64,000 nt of DNA from Ectothiorhodospiraceae bacterium (GCA_024234875.1 JACKNM010000012.1:62001-126000), one strand, 5' to 3'; shown: positions 7,563 through 17,091, counted from the first letter of the stretch. The notes: generated by a model not told the origin, from the letters alone. Numbers and translations are program-made.

Positions 7563-9161
7563 ATGAAGCTAACCCGTCGCGCATTGGCCGGCCTCGCCGG
7601 CGCCGTGCTCGCCACGATGTCGCTCGGTCAGAGCGCGCTGGCGCAGAAGCAGGGTGGCACCCTGGTCATGGTCGTGCAGCCGGAGCCACCGACCCTCGCC
7701 TCCTATCTGTCGACCTCCGGCCCGATCGGCATGGTCGCGGCGAAGGTGTTCGACGGGTTGCTCGAGTACGACCTCGATCTCAAGCCGCTGCCGAGCCTCG
7801 CCGAGTCCTGGGAGGTCGCGCCCGACGGCATGCAGATCACGTTCAATCTGCGCCAGGGCGTCACCTTCCACGACGGCAAGCCGCTGACTGCCGCCGACGT
7901 CCAGTTCTCGATCATGAACGTCGCCAAGGTCACCCATCCACGCGGTCCGAACACCTTCGCCGCGGTGACCGCGGTCGAGACGCCGAACGACCATACCGTG
8001 GTGCTCAAGCTCTCGGAGGCGGCGCCCTACATGATGATGGCGTTCTCGGGCTACGAGACGCCGATCATCCCGAAGCACGTCTACGGCACCGGCGATCTCC
8101 GAGCCCATCCGAACGCCAACCAGCCGATCGGCTCCGGTCCGTTCAAGTTCGTCGAGTGGAAGAAGGGGCAGTACATCCGCCTCGACCGCAACCCGAGCTA
8201 CTGGAAGAAGGGACAGCCCTACCTCGACCGCATCGTCGCGCGCTTCATCGCCGATCCGTCGACGCGGACGGCAGCGCTGGAGAAGGGCGAGGCGCACTTC
8301 GCGGCGATGGGCGCGGTGCCGTTCAACGATGCCAAGAAGCTCGCCGAGAACTCGGGCCTCACCGTGACCACCAGGGGTCACGAGATGTTCTCGCCGCTGG
8401 CGGAGCTGCTGCTCAACACCACCCGCAAGCCGCTCGACGACAAGCGCGTGCGACAGGCGATCGCCTACGCGATGGACCGCCAGTTCATCATCGACAACAT
8501 CTGGTTCGGGTACGGCAAGCCGGCAACCGGTCCGATGAGCTCGAACTTCGCGCCCTCGGGTCTCTACACCGCGGACGTGCAGACTTACGAGGTCGCCGAC
8601 GGTGTCGACCGCGCCAACAAGATCCTCGACGAGGCCGGCTACGCCAAGAACGCCGAAGGGGTTCGTTTCGAGCTCATGCACGATTCGCTGCCCTACGGTC
8701 AGGAGTGGACCCGCTTCGGTGAGTACGTGCAGCAGGCGCTCGGCAAGATCGGCATCAAGGTGACCATCCGCCAGGAGGACGTGGCACGCTGGCTCAAGCG
8801 CACCTACCACGACCACGACTTCGACACCACCGCCAACTACCTCTACAACCTCGCCGATCCGGTGATCGGGGTCCACCGCGCGGTGCATTCGAAGACCATC
8901 AAGCCGGGCACGGTGTTCACCAACGGCTCGTACTGGTCGAGCCCGCGGACCGACGAGCTGCTCGACAAGGCCAAGATCGAGCCCGACGCGACCAAGCGCG
9001 CGGGGTACTACGCCGAGGTGCTGAAGATCGTCGCCGAGGAGATCCCGATCATCTGGATCCACGAGATGAACTTCCCGACGGTGGTGAACAACAAGTTCGC
9101 CGACGTCATCGTCTCCGCCCTCGGGGTGTACTCGAGCTTCGATCGCGCCTACATGAAGTGA
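7563..9161 (+). CDS. Periplasmic substrate-binding protein of a peptide/nickel-type ABC importer
   Basis: A family 5 extracellular solute-binding protein, 532 residues. A Sec signal peptide (basic MKLTRR, hydrophobic core, cleavage near ALA/QK at residue 27) precedes the mature protein. Typical family motifs are visible: the domain-1 strand LAESWEV, the FHDGKPLTA loop, IGSGPFKF, and the DDKRVRQAIAYAMDR helix. The start at 7563 has GGGAGA upstream; a longer frame start would bury the signal peptide. It is the first of four transporter genes and is followed by a strong hairpin. Substrates of this family include di- and oligopeptides, opines and amines; the neighbouring oxidase favours an amine or amino-acid derivative. 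Confidence 0.92.
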   Translation: MKLTRRALAGLAGAVLATMSLGQSALAQKQGGTLVMVVQPEPPTLASYLSTSGPIGMVAAKVFDGLLEYDLDLKPLPSLAESWEVAPDGMQITFNLRQGVTFHDGKPLTAADVQFSIMNVAKVTHPRGPNTFAAVTAVETPNDHTVVLKLSEAAPYMMMAFSGYETPIIPKHVYGTGDLRAHPNANQPIGSGPFKFVEWKKGQYIRLDRNPSYWKKGQPYLDRIVARFIADPSTRTAALEKGEAHFAAMGAVPFNDAKKLAENSGLTVTTRGHEMFSPLAELLLNTTRKPLDDKRVRQAIAYAMDRQFIIDNIWFGYGKPATGPMSSNFAPSGLYTADVQTYEVADGVDRANKILDEAGYAKNAEGVRFELMHDSLPYGQEWTRFGEYVQQALGKIGIKVTIRQEDVARWLKRTYHDHDFDTTANYLYNLADPVIGVHRAVHSKTIKPGTVFTNGSYWSSPRTDELLDKAKIEPDATKRAGYYAEVLKIVAEEIPIIWIHEMNFPTVVNNKFADVIVSALGVYSSFDRAYMK

Positions 9162-9168
9162 CGGCAGT

Positions 9169-9202
9169 GGTCCCGCCGGCTCGGGCACGGGCCGGCGGGA
9201 CC
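9169..9202. promoter_or_regulatory. Intercistronic hairpin between binding-protein and permease genes
   Basis: GGTCCCGCCGGC at 9169-9180 pairs perfectly with GCCGGCGGGACC at 9191-9202 (12-bp stem, 10-base loop), starting 7 bases after the stop codon. Such 3' hairpins usually stabilise the upstream binding-protein mRNA and reduce read-through into the permease genes. Confidence 0.65.
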
Positions 9203-9237
9203 GGCTGCCTCCTCCTCTCGGTACCGAAGGTCTGGTG

Positions 9238-10224
9238 ATGGCGGGCGGGCGATTTCTGCGCTACATCGTTTGGCGCCTGCTCCAGGCGGTGCCCGTGATC
9301 CTGGGCGTGACGGTGCTCTGCTTCCTGATGCTGCAGCTCGCGCCGGGGGACCTGGCGACGGTGCTCGCCGGCGAGGCGGGCGGCGCGTCGCCGGGCTTCA
9401 TCGAGGAGCTGCGCGCGCGGTACGGGCTCGACAAGCCGTTGCTGGTCCAGCTCGCGCTCTACATCAAGAACGTCGCGGTGCTCGATCTCGGTTTCTCGTT
9501 CCGTCACAACGCGACGGTGGCGAGCCTGCTGGCCGAGCGGCTGTTCCCGACCCTGCTGTTGATGGGATCGACGCTGCTGCTGTCGGTCGGTCTCGGCGTC
9601 CTTTCCGGACTGTTCGCCGCCATCTGGGTGCGGACCTGGCGTGACCACGTGATCTCGCTCGTGGCCATCGTCGCCTATGCGACGCCGCTGTTCTGGGTCG
9701 GTCTGATGCTGATCCTGGTGTTCTCGATTCGGCTCGACTGGCTGCCGACGTCGGGGATGGAGGACGTGGTCGCGTTCTACGAGGGCTGGGACCGCGCGGT
9801 CGACATCGCGCGTCACCTCGTGCTGCCGGCGATCACGCTGTCGCTGTTCTACCTCGCGCTCTACGCGCGGCTGATGCGCGCGACGATGCTCGAGCAGCGT
9901 GGGCTCGACTATGTCACCACCGCGCGCGCCAAGGGGCTCACCGAGCGGCAGATCACCTTCCGCCACGTGTTCCGCAACGCGTTGCTGCCGGTGGTCACCA
10001 TGGCCGGCGTCCAGGTCGGCGGACTGCTCGGTGGCTCGGTGGTGGTCGAGAGCGTGTTCGCGTGGCCAGGCCTCGGGCAGCTCGCCTTCGAGGCGCTGTT
10101 CTCGCGCGACTACAATCTGTTGCTCGGCATCTTCTTCATGTCGGCCTGCCTGGTGGTGCTGGTCAACATCGTGGTCGACATCGTCTACGTGCTGCTCGAC
10201 CCGCGCATCAAGGTGGGGACGTGA
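9238..10224 (+). CDS. ABC importer permease, DppB type
   Basis: A 328-residue inner-membrane permease of the binding-protein-dependent peptide class (DppB/OppB). The N-terminal motif RYIVWRLLQAVPVILGV is characteristic. About six membrane helices are visible, and the EAA loop for ATPase docking reads TTARAKGLTERQITFRHV (around residues 222-239). The ATG at 9238 has a GAAGG site 7 bases upstream; a GTG at 9235 is in frame. Its TGA overlaps the GTG of the next gene. Confidence 0.92.
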   Translation: MAGGRFLRYIVWRLLQAVPVILGVTVLCFLMLQLAPGDLATVLAGEAGGASPGFIEELRARYGLDKPLLVQLALYIKNVAVLDLGFSFRHNATVASLLAERLFPTLLLMGSTLLLSVGLGVLSGLFAAIWVRTWRDHVISLVAIVAYATPLFWVGLMLILVFSIRLDWLPTSGMEDVVAFYEGWDRAVDIARHLVLPAITLSLFYLALYARLMRATMLEQRGLDYVTTARAKGLTERQITFRHVFRNALLPVVTMAGVQVGGLLGGSVVVESVFAWPGLGQLAFEALFSRDYNLLLGIFFMSACLVVLVNIVVDIVYVLLDPRIKVGT

Positions 10225-11048
10225 AGTCGTTCTGGGCCAGATTCCTCGGCAACCCGCGGGTGCTGGCCGGGATCGCGTGGCTGCTGGTGGTGGCGGTGGT
10301 GGCGGTGTTCGCGCCGCTGCTCGCCCCGGTGGATCCCTTCGAGATCGTCGACAAGCCCTTCCTGGTCCCGTCGGGTGACCACCTGTTCGGCACCGACTCG
10401 CTCGGTCGTAGCATCTGGGCCGGGCTCGCGCACGGGGCGCGGACCACGCTCATCATCGCCATCGTGGCGACGTTGTCGGCGGTCGCCTTCGGCGCCGTGG
10501 TCGGGGCGCTGGCGGGATACCACGGTGGGCTGGTCGACGACGCGCTGATGCGCATCACCGAGTTCTTCCAGACCATCCCCTCCTTCATCTTCGCCATCGT
10601 GCTGGTCGCGATTCTGGCGCCGTCCGCGACCAGCCTCGTCGTCGCCATCGCGGTGGTGAGCTGGCCACCGATCGCGCGCGTGGTGCGTGGCGAGGTGCTG
10701 TCGGTGAAGTCACGGGAGTTCGTGCAGGCGGCGGTCATCGCGGGTCAGGGCGACACCGCGATCCTGCTCAGGCAGGTGATCCCGAATACCCTCTCGCCGC
10801 TCATCGTCACCGGCTCGCTGCTGGTCGCGACCGCGATTCTCACCGAGAGCGCGCTCTCGTTCCTCGGGCTCGGGGCGCCGAACCTGATGAGCTGGGGCTT
10901 CATGGTCGGGGCCGGACGGAGCTTTCTGCGCGATGCCTGGTGGCTGGTCACCATCCCCGGGGTGGCGATCCTGCTGACGGTGCTCGCCATCAACCTCGTC
11001 GGAGAGGGGCTGAACGACGCGTTGAACCCGAGGCTCGCCGACGTATGA
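10221..11048 (+). CDS. ABC importer permease, DppC type
   Basis: A 275-residue partner permease (DppC/OppC class). The motif HLFGTDSLGRSIWAGLAHGART near residues 54-75 is diagnostic. The EAA loop (SREFVQAAVIAGQGD) and a C-terminal DALNPRLAD are also typical. It starts at a GTG that overlaps the dppB-like stop (GTGA), and it ends overlapping the ATPase gene start (ATGA), so the three genes are translationally coupled. Confidence 0.92.
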   Translation: MKSFWARFLGNPRVLAGIAWLLVVAVVAVFAPLLAPVDPFEIVDKPFLVPSGDHLFGTDSLGRSIWAGLAHGARTTLIIAIVATLSAVAFGAVVGALAGYHGGLVDDALMRITEFFQTIPSFIFAIVLVAILAPSATSLVVAIAVVSWPPIARVVRGEVLSVKSREFVQAAVIAGQGDTAILLRQVIPNTLSPLIVTGSLLVATAILTESALSFLGLGAPNLMSWGFMVGAGRSFLRDAWWLVTIPGVAILLTVLAINLVGEGLNDALNPRLADV

Positions 11049-12685
11049 GCGCGCCGAGCACGCAGCCGACGGACGCCGCGCCGGTGTTGTCGATCGACGG
11101 GCTCACCGTCGCGCTTCCCGCCTGGTCGGACCGCCCGCACGCGGTCGAGAACCTCTCGATTCAGATCCGGCGCAACGAGGTGCTCTGCGTCGTCGGTGAG
11201 TCCGGCTCCGGGAAGTCGGTGATGGCGAAGTCGATCCTCGGCCTGCTCCCCGCGCCGCACGTGCGGGTGACCGCCGGACGGATCGCGTTCGAGGGCGAGG
11301 ACCTGCTGCAGGTCGCGCCCGAGCGCCTGCGCGCGGTGCGCTCCGGACGCATCTCGATGATCTTCCAGGAGCCGATGGTCGCGCTGAATCCCCTGATGAA
11401 GGTCGGGCGGCAGGTCGACGAGGTGCTCCAGGTTCACACCGATCTGTCGGCCCGCGCGCGTCGCGAGCGGGTGCTGGGCCTGTTCGACGACGTCCACCTC
11501 CCGGAGCCGGCGCGGATCCACGGCAGCTACCCACACCAGCTCTCCGGCGGGCAGCGCCAGCGGGTGATGATCGCGATGGCACTCGCGCTCGAGCCCGCGC
11601 TCATCATCGCCGACGAGCCGACCACCGCGCTCGACGTCACCACCCAGGCACAAATCCTGTCGTTGTTGAAGGAGCTCCAGGGCAAGCACGGGACCGCGGT
11701 GCTGTTCATCACCCACGATTTCGGGGTGGTGGCGGAGATCGCCGACCGGGTGGCGGTGATGCGTCACGGGCGGCTGATCGAGCAGGGCGACAGCGCGCCG
11801 GTGCTGCGCGCGCCGCGCGAGCCCTACACCCGCGACCTGGTGGCGGCGGTGCCGAGCCTCATCCCGCGCCATCCGGATCCGGCCGCGGTCGACGACCACG
11901 TGCTGGCAGTGCGCGCGCTCAGCAAGACCTACGGTGGGCGCTCGTCGTTCCTCGGCGTGCGCTCGCGCGGGGTCGAGGCGGTGCGCTCGGTGAGCCTCGA
12001 GGTGCCGCGCGGGCGCTCGGTGGCGCTGGTCGGGGAGTCGGGGTCGGGCAAGTCCACACTGGCGCGCTGCATCGTGGGGCTGGAGCAACCGGACTCGGGC
12101 GCGATCCTGCTCGACGGCCAGGACATCGCCGGCCTCTCGCGCGCTGCGCTACGGCCCTACCGTCACCTGGTGCAGATGGTGTTCCAGGATCCGTTCGCCT
12201 CGCTCAACCCGCGCCAGCGCGTCGGCGACATCATCGCGCTGGGGCCGACGCTTCGCGGCGTGCCGCGTGACGTGGCGTGGGATCGTGCGCGCGAGCTGCT
12301 CGACATGGTCGGCCTGCAACGCGAGGCGGTGGGGCGGTTCCCGCACGAGTTCTCGGGCGGGCAGCGTCAACGCATCGGCATCGCGCGGGCGCTGGCGATG
12401 GATCCGAAGCTCATCATCGCCGACGAGCCGGTCTCCGCGCTCGACGTCTCGGTGCAGAAGCAGGTGCTCGATCTGCTCGACGAGCTACGCCTCGAGCTCG
12501 GTCTGTCGATGCTGTTCATCACCCACGATCTTCGGGTCGCGGCCCACGTCTGCGAGGAGATCGCGGTGATGCGTCGGGGCGAGATCGTCGAGCGCGGGTC
12601 GACTGCGCGCATCTTCGCAGCGCCGGCGCACGAGTACACGCGCGCGCTGCTCGACAGCGTTCCGGGGAAGGGCTGGGAGCACTGA
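11045..12685 (+). CDS. Fused dual ATP-binding subunit (DppD-DppF type)
   Basis: A 546-residue protein with two complete ABC ATPase domains in one chain. The first P-loop GESGSGKS is at residues 51-58, with SGGQRQR and the LIIADEPTTALD Walker B after it. The second P-loop is near residue 330, again with SGGQRQR and LIIADEPVSALD. Each half carries the C-terminal peptide-transporter extension (EPYTRDLVAAVP; EYTRALLDSVPG). The fusion replaces separate dppD and dppF genes, as in YejF and GsiA. It powers the permease pair encoded immediately upstream and ends the operon. Confidence 0.94.
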   Translation: MSAPSTQPTDAAPVLSIDGLTVALPAWSDRPHAVENLSIQIRRNEVLCVVGESGSGKSVMAKSILGLLPAPHVRVTAGRIAFEGEDLLQVAPERLRAVRSGRISMIFQEPMVALNPLMKVGRQVDEVLQVHTDLSARARRERVLGLFDDVHLPEPARIHGSYPHQLSGGQRQRVMIAMALALEPALIIADEPTTALDVTTQAQILSLLKELQGKHGTAVLFITHDFGVVAEIADRVAVMRHGRLIEQGDSAPVLRAPREPYTRDLVAAVPSLIPRHPDPAAVDDHVLAVRALSKTYGGRSSFLGVRSRGVEAVRSVSLEVPRGRSVALVGESGSGKSTLARCIVGLEQPDSGAILLDGQDIAGLSRAALRPYRHLVQMVFQDPFASLNPRQRVGDIIALGPTLRGVPRDVAWDRARELLDMVGLQREAVGRFPHEFSGGQRQRIGIARALAMDPKLIIADEPVSALDVSVQKQVLDLLDELRLELGLSMLFITHDLRVAAHVCEEIAVMRRGEIVERGSTARIFAAPAHEYTRALLDSVPGKGWEH

Positions 12686-12694
12686 GCGGCCCGC

Positions 12695-12777
12695 CCGGGG
12701 ACTGGCTCGCACGCAGCGCGTGCCGGTCCCCGGACGCGGCCGGGGTCTGGCTCCGCCGGGAGGCGGTGCCTGCTCCC
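12695..12777. repeat. Two REP-like palindromic repeats in a convergent intergenic gap
   Basis: Element 1 (12695-12733): CCGGGGAC pairs with GTCCCCGG, and inner arms GCACGC/GCGTGC enclose loop AGC. Element 2 (12742-12777): a 16-base arm beginning GGGGTCTGGCTCC faces an arm ending GGTGCCTGCTCCC around the loop GGGA. The core GGGGAC(C/T)GGCTCGC recurs at 37154-37206. They lie between the convergent dpp and gloA genes, so they may also terminate both transcripts. Confidence 0.6.
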
Positions 12778-12782
12778 TTCGG

Positions 12783-13184
12783 TCAGATCTCGCGCGTCGC
12801 GGTCTCGATCAGCTCGATCTTGTAGCCGTCCGGATCCTCGACGAAGGCGATGATCGTCTTGCCGCCCTTCACCGGTCCCGGCTCGCGCGTGACCTTGCCC
12901 CCGGCGGCGCGGATGCGCTCACAGGTGGCGGCGACATCGTCGACACCGAGCGCGATGTGGCCGTAGGCCGAGCCGAGGTCGTACTCCGACACGCCGTGGT
13001 TGTAGGTCAGCTCGAGCTCGGACTGGCCACTCTTGTTGCCACCGCCGAAGGCGACGAAGGCGAGCGAGTACTTCTGCTCGGGGCGCTCGGTGGTGCGCAG
13101 CAGCTCCATGCCGACGACCTTGGTGTAGAAGTCGATGGAGCGTTGCAGATCACCGACCCGCAGCATGGTGTGTAGGAGTTGCAT
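12783..13184 (-). CDS. gloA: Lactoylglutathione lyase (glyoxalase I)
   Basis: A 133-residue vicinal-oxygen-chelate enzyme that isomerises the methylglyoxal-glutathione hemithioacetal to S-lactoylglutathione in the cytoplasm. The metal ligands of the E. coli enzyme (H5, E56, H74, E122) are matched here as H5, E58, H76 and E124, the last three shifted by two residues. The motif FYTKVVGMELLR is typical, and the short length is of the Ni-dependent GloA class. Its presence implies glutathione metabolism. It is monocistronic. Confidence 0.95.
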   Translation of the reverse strand: MQLLHTMLRVGDLQRSIDFYTKVVGMELLRTTERPEQKYSLAFVAFGGGNKSGQSELELTYNHGVSEYDLGSAYGHIALGVDDVAATCERIRAAGGKVTREPGPVKGGKTIIAFVEDPDGYKIELIETATREI

Positions 13185-13380
13185 CCGAGGTCTCCAGGCA
13201 AGGGGAACTTGTCAGGTGCGCGCCGAGCACCGGTGGGACCGCGCGCTCGGGCGCCGAGCCGGCGGAATCGATGCGCGAGCCCGACCGTCCGGCGGCGGGT
13301 ACTTTACACGAAGCCCGCCGCCGGATTCCCCGCTGCCTGGTGCTCGAGCATGTTGCCCTGGAGGCTCGTCGGAAGGCGGG

Positions 13381-13794
13381 CTACAACGCCGCGGCGTTGC
13401 CCGGCATGACCCGGAAACGGACCTCGCCGCTGCGACCACGGCCGGTGGCGGTGACCACGTCGCCGTCGCGGTACATGGTTCCGCCGCAGATGGTCTCACC
13501 AGCCCAACGGTGCTCGCAGAAGTTTCCGTCGCCGTCGACCCACCATGCGACCTCGCGCACGTCGGCGCCGATCTTCATCACCTTGCGCCCGTCCGGCGCG
13601 TAGTAGGCCTGCCAGCGCCCGGTCACCTCCTCGATCGTGTTCCCCCCGAGCATGGCGGTGATTGCCCTGCCCTCGACCGGGGTTCCGGCGGGCACCGCGC
13701 CGGTCGAGTCGTCGCCGGATCGCTCGGCCGCCGCCTGGCAGCCGGCGAGGGTGGCGACCACCAGCGCCGCGAGCGTCGTCTGCAGGATTCGCAT
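13381..13794 (-). CDS. Small predicted lipoprotein
   Basis: A 137-residue protein with a lipoprotein signal: MRILQ, a hydrophobic core, and the lipobox TLAGC with cysteine near residue 18. The mature part has a repeated aromatic/glycine pattern (GRWQAYYAPDGRKVMK; WWVDGDGNFCEHRW) with two cysteines that could pair. It resembles small periplasmic DUF995-like proteins, but I cannot assign a function. The ATG at 13794 with GGAGA upstream is preferred over longer in-frame starts because it places the signal sequence at the N-terminus. Confidence 0.7.
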   Translation of the reverse strand: MRILQTTLAALVVATLAGCQAAAERSGDDSTGAVPAGTPVEGRAITAMLGGNTIEEVTGRWQAYYAPDGRKVMKIGADVREVAWWVDGDGNFCEHRWAGETICGGTMYRDGDVVTATGRGRSGEVRFRVMPGNAAAL

Positions 13795-13976
13795 CTTCGG
13801 TCTCCTCGTCATGGTCCGGTTGTCGCTCCGGTGCACTGCGACCACACCCCACTCGGGTCTGCGCATCGCTGCCGGGCGAGGGCGTATCCTGACCACTCCG
13901 ACCCGGTGGCCAATCGGGGTCGGAATCGGAATCCGAGACTGCGCGCCCGCAGGGGTGTCGCCGGAGGAGGCAAGCG

Positions 13977-14537
13977 GTGGTCGACTCGGAGCACGACGGG
14001 CCCCTCGCCATCGGCTGCGTCGCGGTGCCTGGCGGGGGATGGCTGGGCATCGCGCCGTGCCCCGGTCGCAATCACCTCGACGCGGCGGGTCACCGCTGGC
14101 AGCGTCGCCTCGAGCGAGACCTCGCGCGCATCGCGCAATGGGGTGCGCGTGCGGTGGTCAGCCTGGTCGAGACCGACGAGCTCGCGGCGTTGGGCGTCCC
14201 CGAGCTTGGCGCCGTGACCCGCAGCCTCGGGCTCGACTGGTATCACCTGCCGATTCCCGACATGCATCCGCCCGGGGCCGCGTTCGACATCGCCTGGGCG
14301 CGGCACGGGTCGGCGGTGCTCGATCACCTGCGTGCCGGAGAGCGGGTGCTGGTGCACTGTGCCGGTGGGCTCGGCCGCAGCGGCACCCTGGTGGCCAAGC
14401 TGCTGGTCGCCTTCGGGTCAGCGCCGGACGACGCGATCCGCGAGGTGCGGCGGGCGCGTCCCGGGGCGATCGAGACGGCGGCCCAGGCCGATTACGTGGC
14501 CAGCGGGCCCGGGCTCGGCGCGCCGGCGAGGGGCTGA
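13977..14537 (+). CDS. Dual-specificity/CDKN3-like protein phosphatase
   Basis: A 186-residue cysteine phosphatase. The signature HCxxGxxRSG reads HCAGGLGRSG with catalytic C128 and R134. The general acid is probably D95 in PIPDMHPP. The layout (GARAVVSLVETDEL..., WYHLPIPD...) matches the cyclin-dependent kinase inhibitor 3-like group of bacterial dual-specificity phosphatases. It starts at GTG 13977 with GGAGGAG 7 bases upstream, and a TATCCT promoter -10-like element lies near 13885. The substrate is unknown. Confidence 0.85.
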   Translation: MVDSEHDGPLAIGCVAVPGGGWLGIAPCPGRNHLDAAGHRWQRRLERDLARIAQWGARAVVSLVETDELAALGVPELGAVTRSLGLDWYHLPIPDMHPPGAAFDIAWARHGSAVLDHLRAGERVLVHCAGGLGRSGTLVAKLLVAFGSAPDDAIREVRRARPGAIETAAQADYVASGPGLGAPARG

Positions 14538-14584
14538 GGCGACGCGTCCCGCCGCCGCGGCACCATCGCGGTGACCGCGGGCTC

Positions 14585-15538
14585 TCAGTACCAGATTCCG
14601 TGTGCGTGCCAGCGTGGCCGGCGTGCCACCGGCGGATGGGCGAGCCCTGCCCTCGGGTCGACGCCGCGCGCTTCCAGTGCCGGCACCGGGCTCGACTCCA
14701 GCGCGAGCAGTCGGCGCACCCGCTCCTCGGTCGGCGGGTGGGTGCGCAGCAGGGAGGGATCCGGCACCCGCCGGCCGGGGAACAGAATCTGCTCGACGAA
14801 ACGACCCTGGTAGCGCTCCATGCGAGCGAGCGCCGAGGCGAGCCCTCGGGGATCGCCGGTGAGCGCGACCGCGCCGAGGTCGGCGTCGTACTCGCGGGTG
14901 CGCGAGAGCGCGAGCTGCATCAGGCCGGTGACCAACGGTGCGAGCACCAGCACCAGCACCACCCACCAGCTCACCGCCACCGTACCGAGCAGCATCAGCG
15001 GCAAGTTCACCAGCACCAGCAGCTGACCCGCGGTCGCGAACAGGCTGGTGAGTCGGCTGAGCAGGTCGGCGAGGCCCATGATCCACATGTCGTTGTGGCG
15101 CACGTGACTCACCTCGTGGGCGAGCACGCCGATCACCTCGCGCGGCGCGAGCGTGCGCAGCAAGCCGTCCGTGACCGCGATGGCGCAGGAATCGCGCGAG
15201 CCGACCGCGAACGCGTTGAGCATCCGGCTCGGCACGTGGAAGAGCGCCGGGGGGCGCTCGAGCCCCGCGCGCTCGGCCAGCACGGAGAGCACGTGGTGCA
15301 GATCCGGCGCGGCGCGAGGGCCCACCGCGCGTGCGCCGTAGAGCCGCAGGACCAGCCCCGGCGAGAGCCCCGGGTTGAAGGCGACCAGAGCCGCGCCGCC
15401 ACCCAGCGCCCAAAGCACGCCGACCGACCCGGCCACCACGTATCCGAGCGCGCTCAGCATCGCCGCCATCGAGGCGAGCAGAAGCAGCGACTGCATCGCA
15501 TTGATCCAACGGTGCCGCTGCCAGACGTCGGGTTCCAT
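14585..15538 (-). CDS. M48-family membrane zinc protease (HtpX-like)
   Basis: A 317-residue membrane metalloprotease. The zinc motif HEVSH is at residues 141-145 and the third ligand is E216 in SRTREYDAD. Hydrophobic segments lie at residues 18-55 and 165-205, flanking the protease domain as in HtpX. The C-terminal HPPTEERVRRL is a conserved HtpX feature. Family members degrade damaged membrane proteins. The start at 15538 (MEPDVWQ) was chosen because the upstream in-frame stretch is low-complexity and overlaps the promoter of the divergent gene. Confidence 0.88.
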   Translation of the reverse strand: MEPDVWQRHRWINAMQSLLLLASMAAMLSALGYVVAGSVGVLWALGGGAALVAFNPGLSPGLVLRLYGARAVGPRAAPDLHHVLSVLAERAGLERPPALFHVPSRMLNAFAVGSRDSCAIAVTDGLLRTLAPREVIGVLAHEVSHVRHNDMWIMGLADLLSRLTSLFATAGQLLVLVNLPLMLLGTVAVSWWVVLVLVLAPLVTGLMQLALSRTREYDADLGAVALTGDPRGLASALARMERYQGRFVEQILFPGRRVPDPSLLRTHPPTEERVRRLLALESSPVPALEARGVDPRAGLAHPPVARRPRWHAHGIWY

Positions 15539-15651
15539 GGGCGACCTCGGAGTCGGCGGCGACATTACCACCGTGGCGAGGCGGCGGCGGTTGCTGGCAT
15601 CGACCGGCAAAGCTGCTACCGTCTCGGCGGCGAGGTCGGAGGAGCGCACAG

Positions 15652-17091
15652 ATGATCGTCGTCCAACCCACTCTGCGACTGGCCGATCCGCACATCTGCT
15701 CCGACGACCGCGACCGCCTCGCGGTGCACGGGGCACTGCTCGACGCGCTGGTGCGGCGCGACGCCGCCGGGCGTCTCGCCCCGGCCCTGGCGGCTGGCTG
15801 GACGGTCGGGTCGGACGCCCGGACCTGGACCTTTCGATTGCGACCAGACGTCGCCTTCCACGACGGCACTCCGCTCACCGCGCGCGCGGTCGTCGCCTCG
15901 CTGCGCCGCGCCTGCGATCCGGCGGTGGGCGGTGAGCTCGGCACCGAGGGCGTGTGGGCCAGCTACCTCGGTGACGCCGAGCTGGTCGCCACCGACGACC
16001 ACACGGTGCGCATCGTGTGCGGGCGGCCGATGGCCGACTTGCTCGAGCTGCTCGTCGACATTCCGGTCCTCGCCGAGTCGGCGTTGTCCGGCGGGTCCGC
16101 CCCGAGTGCCGCGGTGGGCACCGGCCCCTACCGGCTGGTCGCGCGCGACGAGGCGAGCGTGACTCTCGAGGGCTTCGCACGCGCGACGGTGCGCCACCCG
16201 ACGCGGGACCGCCTGGTCTTCCGGGCCGAGCCCGATGCCGGGCGTCGCCTCGATGCGGTACGCCGCGGCGCGGCCGACGTCGCCACCGCGCTTGCGGCCG
16301 CCTCGGCGCGGCATGCGACCGCCGACGGCCTCGCCGTCGTCTCGCAGCTGCGCCATCTCTGCGTCGCCTTCCTGTTCGACGCGCGCGAGGGTGCCGGCGC
16401 CAATCGCATGCTGCGTCGGGCGGTGAACCATGCCGCCGACGTCTCGCGGATGATCGCGCGCTGCCTCGACGGCGCCGGCCAGCGCCTCAACGGTCCACTC
16501 ACCCCGCGCCACCTCGGCTGTGACCCGCGGATCGCCCCCTACGCCCACGAGCCGGACCGCGCCCGTGCGCTCCTCGACCGGGCCGGCGCGCCCGAGCGGC
16601 TGGTGGTGGACGTCCCCACGCGGCTTCCCGACGAGGCGCCGCGGCTCGGTGAGCTCCTGGCCGAGGATCTGGCGGCGGTGGGCCTCGAGGTGGTGCTCCG
16701 CCGATTCGAGGACCGGCCGGCCTACGCGGAGATGGTGAAGGCGAAGCGAATCGACGACCTGTGTTGCTTCGACTCGAGTCCGTTGTCGACCTACCGCGTC
16801 CTGCGCGAGAAGCTCGACGCCACGGTGGCGGGCCCCTGGTGGCAGGGCTACGCCAGCGAGGAGGTGAGCGATCTGCTGGCGCTCGCGAGCCGGACAGTGG
16901 ACGACGTCGCGCGGCGGGCGGTCTACCACCGTGCGTATCGCCGGCTGCACGACGACGCGCCGTGGCTGTTCCTCTATCGACCGACGGCGTTCTGGGTGCT
17001 CGGTCGAGGCGCCGAGGGGGTCGGCGTCACTGCGCAGGGTCTCGTCCACGCCGATCGCGGCACCGCTCGGCTTCACCGGGCGCTCGGCTGA
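15652..17091 (+). CDS. Peptide-type solute-binding protein lacking a signal peptide
   Basis: A 479-residue protein with the family 5 binding-protein fold. GAL(L)DALVRRDAAGRLAPALAAGW, FHDGTPLTARAVVASL, VGTGPYRL and a C-terminal PWLFLYRPTAFWVLG correspond to motifs of periplasmic peptide-binding proteins. It begins directly with MIVVQPTLRLADPH and has no signal peptide or lipobox. The GGAGGAG site 8 bases upstream supports this start. No permease or ATPase gene is adjacent. It may be a cytoplasmic ligand-binding protein, or exported by another route; the role is unknown. Confidence 0.8.
   Translation: MIVVQPTLRLADPHICSDDRDRLAVHGALLDALVRRDAAGRLAPALAAGWTVGSDARTWTFRLRPDVAFHDGTPLTARAVVASLRRACDPAVGGELGTEGVWASYLGDAELVATDDHTVRIVCGRPMADLLELLVDIPVLAESALSGGSAPSAAVGTGPYRLVARDEASVTLEGFARATVRHPTRDRLVFRAEPDAGRRLDAVRRGAADVATALAAASARHATADGLAVVSQLRHLCVAFLFDAREGAGANRMLRRAVNHAADVSRMIARCLDGAGQRLNGPLTPRHLGCDPRIAPYAHEPDRARALLDRAGAPERLVVDVPTRLPDEAPRLGELLAEDLAAVGLEVVLRRFEDRPAYAEMVKAKRIDDLCCFDSSPLSTYRVLREKLDATVAGPWWQGYASEEVSDLLALASRTVDDVARRAVYHRAYRRLHDDAPWLFLYRPTAFWVLGRGAEGVGVTAQGLVHADRGTARLHRALG

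Noticed and set aside
7569..9188. A 539-codon minus-strand frame over the dppA-like gene
   Set aside because: Its composition (Val/Asp/Arg/His repeats) is typical of antisense frames, and the plus strand has a signal peptide and family motifs.
11040..12690. Apparent internal duplication in the ATPase gene
   Set aside because: It is the normal DppD-DppF fusion of two different ABC domains, not a recent repeat.
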